DNA from: Hepatocystis sp. ex Piliocolobus tephrosceles
Lineage: Eukaryota > Apicomplexa > Aconoidasida > Haemosporida > Plasmodiidae
Reading direction: 5' to 3'
DNA: 14,362 nt
NCBI GenBank assembly: GCA_902459845.2
Contig: CABPSV020000521.1
Coordinates: 1 to 14,362, forward strand
A program made the translations under genes and the position numbers. Of the stretch, positions 10,126-14,362 are shown piece after piece (the first letter of the stretch is position 1; each line of letters starts with the position of its first letter). A model generated the notes under the pieces. It did no database searches and had not been told where the DNA came from. It saw only the letters and a program-made list of their open reading frames with translations.

Positions 10126-10496
10126 AATATATGCTTACCATTTTTTTTTATAAATAAAGTGAACATTTTTAGTTTTTTTGCAAAACATGTTTACTCAATA
10201 AGTCCTCACAGTTTATACCAAAAAAAAAAAAATAAAACAACAATAATAACAAAAAAAAAAAAAAAAAAAAAGAGCAAAAATAGCAATAAAAAAAATAATC
10301 ATAGCATAAAAAAAGTAATCAACACAAACAAAACAATTAGCATAAAAAAAAAATATATATTTTGAAAAGTCCTTTTTTCTTTTCCTTTTAAATTTATATC
10401 TTTTAAGGATATATAAAGTTCTTTTTACTTAAGGTGTAAATTAATTATATTATATATAAAGTGATACATATATATATGTACAAAAAGAGAAACTCT

Positions 10497-10500
<4 letters not shown>

Positions 10501-10537
<37 letters not shown>
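10501..10537 (+). promoter_or_regulatory. Poly(A) run directly abutting the ADSS start codon
   Basis: 37 consecutive A immediately precede the ATG at 10538, so the start codon is the end of a run of 38 A. If transcribed, it gives the mRNA an A-only leader segment at the initiation site. Whether it affects initiation is not shown by the sequence; run length may vary between isolates or be imprecise in the assembly. Confidence 0.6.
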
Positions 10538-10540
<3 letters not shown>

Positions 10541-12242
10541 AATATTTTCGATCATAATATAAAAGATGTTGCCAAAGGTAACGTTGTGGCTATTTTAGGA
10601 GCTCAGTGGGGTGATGAAGGGAAAGGAAAAATAATTGATATTTTATCAAAACATTCGAACATAATATGTCGATTTAATGGAGGAGCAAATGCAGGTCATA
10701 CTATCTCAGTGAATGATGTTAAATATGCATTACATTTATTACCATGTGGTGTATTATATGATAATATTATAAGCGTATTAGGAAATTGTATGGTTATACA
10801 TATGAAAACATTAATTAACGAAATAAAAAAAATTGATAATAATATATTAGATAGGTTATATTTATCTGATAAGGCACATATTTTATTTGATATACATCAA
10901 ACTATTGATTCAATACAAGAAAGTAAAAAATTAAAAGAAGGTAAACAAATAGGAACTACTAAAAAAGGTATAGGACCATGTTATTCAAGTAAAGTTTCAA
11001 GAATAGGAATAAGGTTAGGTGAGTTAAAAAATTATGAAAATTTTAAAATTAAATATAATGAATTAATTGGAAATTTAATGGATTTATATAATATAACAGA
11101 ATATAATAAAGAAGATGAATTAAATCAATTTTATACTTATCATATAATGTTGAAAGATAAAATAATAGATGTTGTATCATTTATGAATAAAAATATTGAT
11201 AAAAAAAAAAATATTTTAATTGAAGGTGCAAATGCAGCTATGTTAGACATCGATTTTGGAACTTATCCATATGTTACTAGTAGTAGTACAACTATCGGTG
11301 GTATTTTTTCGGGTTTAGGTATACATCATAAAAGACTTAATTTAGTAATTGGAGTTGTAAAAAGTTATTTAACTCGAGTTGGTTGTGGACCTTTCTTAAC
11401 TGAATTATGTAATGCGACTGGTGAATATCTACGAAAAAATGGTCATGAGTATGGTACTACTACAAATAGACCAAGAAGATGTGGGTGGTTAGATATACCA
11501 ATGTTATTATATGTAAAATGTATAAATTGTATTGACGTTATTAATTTAACTAAATTGGATGTGTTGTCAGGTCTGAAGGAAATATTATTATGTGTTAACT
11601 ATAAAAATAAAATTACAGGTACGGGTTTATGCATATATACATCTGTTTATGTGGGTGTGCTTGTATGCATCTATTTATGTGATATTGGTTGTGCTTGTAT
11701 GCATCTATTTATGTGATATTGGTTGTGCTTGTATGCATCTATTTATGTGATATTGGTTGTGCTTGTATGCATCTATTTATGTGATATTGGTTGTGCTTGT
11801 TCTTAAGCTTTTTTTTTGCTTACTTAATGTCCATCTATGGTTATTTATTTTTTATTTATTTTTTATTTATTTTTTACTTATTTTTTATTTATTTTTTATT
11901 TATTTTTTATTTATTTTTTATTTTATTTTTATTTTTTTTTTTATTTTTTTTTTATTTACTTTTTATTTATTATTTTTTTTTTTTTACGTTTCCCCTTCTT
12001 ATGTAATAGGACAACTATTGGAAGAAGGATGTTATCCTTTCGAAGAAAATGCCGAGGAAACATATGAACCTGTTTATGAAAAATTTGAAGGATGGGAAGA
12101 AAATATATCTGAACACAAATCGTTTAATACATTGCCTGAAAATGCAAAGAAATATGTTTTATCAATTGAGAAATATGTAAAGACACCGATAGCATGGATA
12201 GGTGTAGGTCCCAATAGAAGAAACATGATTACCAAAAATTAA
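10538..12242 (+). CDS. ADSS: Adenylosuccinate synthetase (purine salvage), 2 exons
   Basis: Exons 10538-11618 and 12010-12242, phase 1 (ACA-G | gtacgg ... tgtaatag | GA-CAA), 1314 nt, 437 aa; I recall 442 for P. falciparum. It converts IMP, aspartate and GTP to adenylosuccinate, GDP and phosphate, the first step from salvaged hypoxanthine (via IMP) to AMP. Malaria parasites lack de novo purine synthesis. Motifs: GAQWGDEGKGK (21-31) with catalytic D26, NGGANAGH (47-54) with H54, GTTKKGIGP (139-147), EGANAAMLDIDFG (229-241), SYLTRVGCGP (276-285), the Asp-binding loop GTTTNRPRRCGW (306-317), KLDVLSG (339-345), and C-terminal GVGPNR (425-430). All catalytic elements are present; the loop has Asn where bacterial enzymes usually have Gly. 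The start is the first Met after a poly(A) run and matches the Plasmodium N-terminus. Without splicing the protein stops at 11716 and loses the C-terminal 77 residues. Confidence 0.97.
11650..11802. repeat. 34-bp minisatellite in ADSS intron
   Basis: The 34-bp unit begins tgtgatattggttgtgcttg and ends tatgcatctattta. Units start at 11678, 11712, 11746 and 11780 (the last truncated near 11802), with a degenerate copy before 11678. The three full copies look identical, so the expansion is recent. It is richer in G than other intronic DNA here. Confidence 0.95.
11841..11930. repeat. 11-bp tandem repeat (ttatttatttt) in ADSS intron
   Basis: The unit ttatttatttt starts at 11841, 11852, 11863 and 11874 (as ttacttatttt) and continues to about 11930, then decays to T-rich sequence up to the acceptor at 12009. 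It makes an unusually long polypyrimidine-like stretch. Confidence 0.88.
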
Positions 12243-13004
12243 ACAGCATTTTAACTTTTTATATCATTGCTACTATCTCATGTTAGCTAGTTAGTTTTAT
12301 CTTGTTGGTTTTAGCTAGTTAGTTAGTAAGCTAGTAAATTAGTTATTTTTAATACATTAATTATAAAAATAAACCAATTTTAATAAACATAATGGACCAG
12401 GGAAAGGTAAAACTATTCTTATCATAGTTATAGTATAAAAATACGAATGGTATATATATATATATATATTTTTTTTTTTTTTCGCCCCAGCATCTTTGAA
12501 ATGAGTGTAGTAGCAATATATGTATATGTACATATGTCATAATTCATTTCTTTTTATTGTTTTATGTACATATGTACACATATATATTTGTTTATTTGTT
12601 GTTTTTAAATATAAGTTTTTTTTTTTTTTTTTTAACTCTCATATGTTAAAACAAAAATAAGGAATGGTTTATCTGTTTTTAAGTTGTATTTAATAATCCT
12701 AAACAAATAAAAAGATAATGGACATAACTAAAGTCAAAACCAATTCCGTCAAATAAAAACGGTTAAGCGTAGTAATAATAACGGTAACGTCGCAAACAAA
12801 AACTTTATTTAAAATTGTACAAGTATATATATATATATATATATATGTTCGTGTAAGTTGATATATGTACCGATTTGCACATATGTGAATAAATGCATGA
12901 ACAAATAAATGCATGTATTTAAGTGCATATTGTAAACAAAAAAAAGAGAAAGTACAAAATGTACAATACAACAAACATACTTATTAGATATACGATAATA
13001 TCCA
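12243..13004. other. Convergent intergenic region (3' ends of ADSS and RLP7)
   Basis: 762 bp between two stop codons that face each other, so both 3' UTRs must lie here. Contents: tagttag-type short repeats (about 12284-12345); a start-like ATG with consensus-like splice donor at 12392-12408 and an acceptor-like tcgccccag ending at 12490; T and TA runs; a GC-richer patch at about 12699-12800 whose minus strand encodes a hydrophobic stretch ending in TAG; and a TA run at 12825-12846. None is strong enough to call a gene. Confidence 0.7.
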
Positions 13005-13452
13005 TTAAATAATTTTTTCCAATATTTCGTTGATACGATCATCTAGGAATCCTATAAAATTTTCATTAAAATTTTTGAAATCGAAAATTAAATCATCATT
13101 CAAATCAGAAAAGTCGAAAGGCATAATTTTTTGTTTCATTATATTGTCTGCGCATTTTTTACATTCATAAATATATTCACAAAAAGAAGAAAATGTGAGT
13201 ATTTTTTCTTCAGTAAATAATTTTGATATAATTGCATTTGAACTGCATCTGATAATTTCATCATCTTTTTTTAAAAAAAGTCTTTTTTCTAATAAAGTAT
13301 AACAGTTATATTTTTGTATATAACCATAGCAAATATATGGTTTCACAAGGAATAAGTTTCTCATGTTATCGACATTATCAACTAATAGCACCCCTTTATA
13401 ATACTTGTTAAGTCTTAGTTTCTACAAACAAAAAATACCATACGTGAATAAA

Positions 13453-13483
<31 letters not shown>

Positions 13484-13962
13484 TTTATGATAATATATGA
13501 GATACATAATGTGATAGACGTTTGAAGAAACATTTATGCGAATGTATAGTGACATTTTTTTTTTTTTTTTTTTTTTTTTTTTGTATGTATGTACTGTTTA
13601 TATAATATATATATGTACATATACGGAAGTATATAAGTATACGTACCTGAAGAACATCATTAGCTTTATGATAAATGCAAGGGGTTTTGTTTCGAATAGC
13701 AAAAATACAACGTTTGGTTTCTTTAAATATTGTATTCTTTAACTGTTTTTGTAAATCTAAAAATTCTTTTTTTTGATTCTCCAATTTCATTGAATATTCC
13801 ATTTTTCTATAGGCTGTCTTAAATTTTTTTTTATTTGGTTTTTTCTGTTAATAAAAAATTTTTAAAAAAGGAAAAAAGCAAAATGTATGTATAATATGTC
13901 TATTATTCTTAGCTACATCTATATATAACTATATAAACACAGAATTTTTTTTATAAATTGGG

Positions 13963-13996
<34 letters not shown>

Positions 13997-14201
13997 ATAT
14001 AATGTTCATATTAATACTTACAGATTTTTGTTTATCCTTTGTTTCATTTGGTACGAAAAGCTTCTTTTCTTTTTTAAAATTTACTTTCTTAATTCTTGTA
14101 AACTTTACAGTTTTTCGCTTCCCCATTTGGGGCTTATTTAGCCCTTGATTATCTTTTTTATTATTATTTAAATTTGAATCCATTTTGTTAAGTTGTTTCA
14201 T
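13005..14201 (-). CDS. RLP7: Ribosomal L7/uL30-family protein, probably ribosome biogenesis factor RLP7 (3 exons)
   Basis: Exons on the minus strand: 14201-14022, 13844-13647, 13421-13005; both introns (177 and 225 bp) are phase 0 with gtaagt/aacag and gtacgt/tgtag borders; 264 aa. Residues 1-75 are a Lys/Arg-rich nuclear-type tail, and 76-100 a charged helix. The L7 core follows: FAIRNKTPC, then KANDVLQKLRLNKYYKGVLLV across the exon 2/3 junction, MRNLFLVKPYICYGY (146-160, compare L7 MLRIVEPYIAWGY), a diverged LLEKRLFLKKDD...SNAII segment, and C-terminal IMPFDFSDL and DDRINEIL. True L7 is strongly conserved with KRGYGK and the end GGDAGNRED; both are lost here. That points to RLP7, which in yeast binds pre-rRNA near ITS2 and is required for nucleolar 60S processing. 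An in-frame TAA just before ATG 14201 supports the start; Met7 (14183) is an alternative. Confidence 0.82.
13452..13579. repeat. TA and T runs in RLP7 intron 2
   Basis: A (TA)n run at about 13452-13478 and a T run at about 13555-13582 lie inside the 225-bp intron 2. On the minus-strand transcript the latter is a poly(A) stretch. ORFs in either strand here cross the repeats and are not coding. Confidence 0.75.
13964..13992. repeat. (TA)n microsatellite in RLP7 intron 1
   Basis: About 29 bp of uninterrupted TA inside the 177-bp intron 1, some 30 bases below the donor. Other TA runs of similar kind lie near 557-580, 649-668, 4367-4386, 6204-6218, 12449-12469 and 12825-12846. Confidence 0.85.
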
Positions 14202-14362
14202 TATTATGCGACTAATGTTTTATGCTACCACCTTTGTTTACTAACTTATTGTTATATTTTTCTTTTAAAATATAATAGTGGTTATTAAAACTAACTGATC
14301 TTTTTTATTTTATTTTATTTTTTTTATTTTTTTTTTTTTGCCAAACAATGACACAAGAACAT
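14202..14362. other. Upstream flank of RLP7, window edge
   Basis: Short 5' flank of the minus-strand RLP7 gene, with T-rich sequence at 14301-14339. An ATG at 14348 opens a frame of five codons (M-T-Q-E-H) to the window edge; it could begin a divergent plus-strand gene, but the 146 bp gap to the RLP7 start would be short for Plasmodium. Not called as a gene. Confidence 0.5.

Larger units (their letters stand above)
7743..10537. other. Divergent intergenic region (promoters of c'' and ADSS)
   Basis: About 2.8 kb between the start codons of the minus-strand c'' gene and plus-strand ADSS, so it should contain both promoters. No convincing gene. It holds long homopolymers (T near 7803-7828, 7952-7981, 8248-8274 and 8469-8500; A at 8969-9050 and 9958-9980), TA-rich repeats (10026-10125), and T-rich ttttatattttgttttacat-like sequence at 8530-8610. 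A plus-strand 78-codon ORF at 9526-9762 is Phe/Leu/Tyr/Cys-rich with no family resemblance, and I regard it as chance. Discrete promoter motifs could not be assigned. Confidence 0.75.
11619..12009 (+). other. ADSS intron (391 bp)
   Basis: Donor ACAG|gtacgg at 11619, acceptor atgtaatag ending at 12009. Splicing restores the conserved junction (KITGQLLEEGCYP) seen in Plasmodium ADSS. The left half is a 34-bp minisatellite and the right half an 11-bp T-rich array that serves as polypyrimidine tract. A retained intron would add about 32 residues and then stop at 11714-11716. Confidence 0.92.

Noticed and set aside
11757..12242. Separate 161-aa gene ending at 12242
   Set aside because: Its first half is intron repeat; the second half is the conserved last exon of ADSS.
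12809..13042. Further exon downstream of RLP7
   Set aside because: The RLP7 frame stops at 13005 just where L7-family proteins end (DRINEIL...), and the overlapping frame is TA-repeat translation.
1..14362. tRNA, rRNA, transposon or integrated virus
   Set aside because: No cloverleaf-like GC-rich segment, rRNA motif, transposase or reverse transcriptase sequence, or long terminal or inverted repeats were seen.

Overview
The window is nuclear DNA from a malaria parasite (genus Plasmodium or a very close haemosporidian). The base composition is overwhelmingly A+T. Homopolymer A and T runs reach several tens of bases, introns are short with GT...AG borders, and the proteins are Lys/Asn/Asp-rich. 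The four recognisable genes look like Plasmodium versions of SPB1, the V-ATPase c'' proteolipid, adenylosuccinate synthetase and an L7/RLP7 protein. From memory, the first three lie in this order on P. falciparum chromosome 13. The adenylosuccinate synthetase differs at many residues from the P. falciparum protein as I remember it, and the composition is too AT-rich for P. vivax or P. knowlesi. I cannot name the species.

Layout: (1) 308-4094, minus strand: SPB1/FtsJ-type 60S rRNA methyltransferase in two exons; its 463-bp intron carries a 15-bp minisatellite that keeps a false reading frame open. (2) 4095-6218: intergenic, with 14-bp and 16-bp tandem repeats, a 170-bp C-free tract and one GC-richer patch with a 37-codon ORF. 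(3) 6219-7742, minus strand: V-ATPase c'' subunit in five exons, 181 aa after splicing. (4) 7743-10537: a 2.8-kb divergent intergenic region, presumably holding two promoters, full of poly(A)/poly(T). (5) 10538-12242, plus strand: adenylosuccinate synthetase in two exons, 437 aa; the intron holds a 34-bp and an 11-bp tandem array. (6) 12243-13004: convergent intergenic region with a few unexplained GC-richer patches. (7) 13005-14201, minus strand: a ribosomal L7-family protein, most likely RLP7, in three exons, 264 aa. (8) 14202-14362: its upstream flank.

These are housekeeping genes. SPB1 and RLP7 both serve nucleolar 60S maturation, the c'' subunit is part of the proton-translocating V-ATPase ring, and adenylosuccinate synthetase is the committed step from IMP to AMP in a parasite that salvages purines. 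There is no operon, and each gene should have its own promoter. I found no rRNA, tRNA, CRISPR array or mobile element. No wholly new system is evident. The main results are gene models that only emerge after splicing by eye (SPB1 C-terminus, V-ATPase c'', RLP7), an unusual density of minisatellites with different periods around and inside the genes, and a few small unexplained patches.
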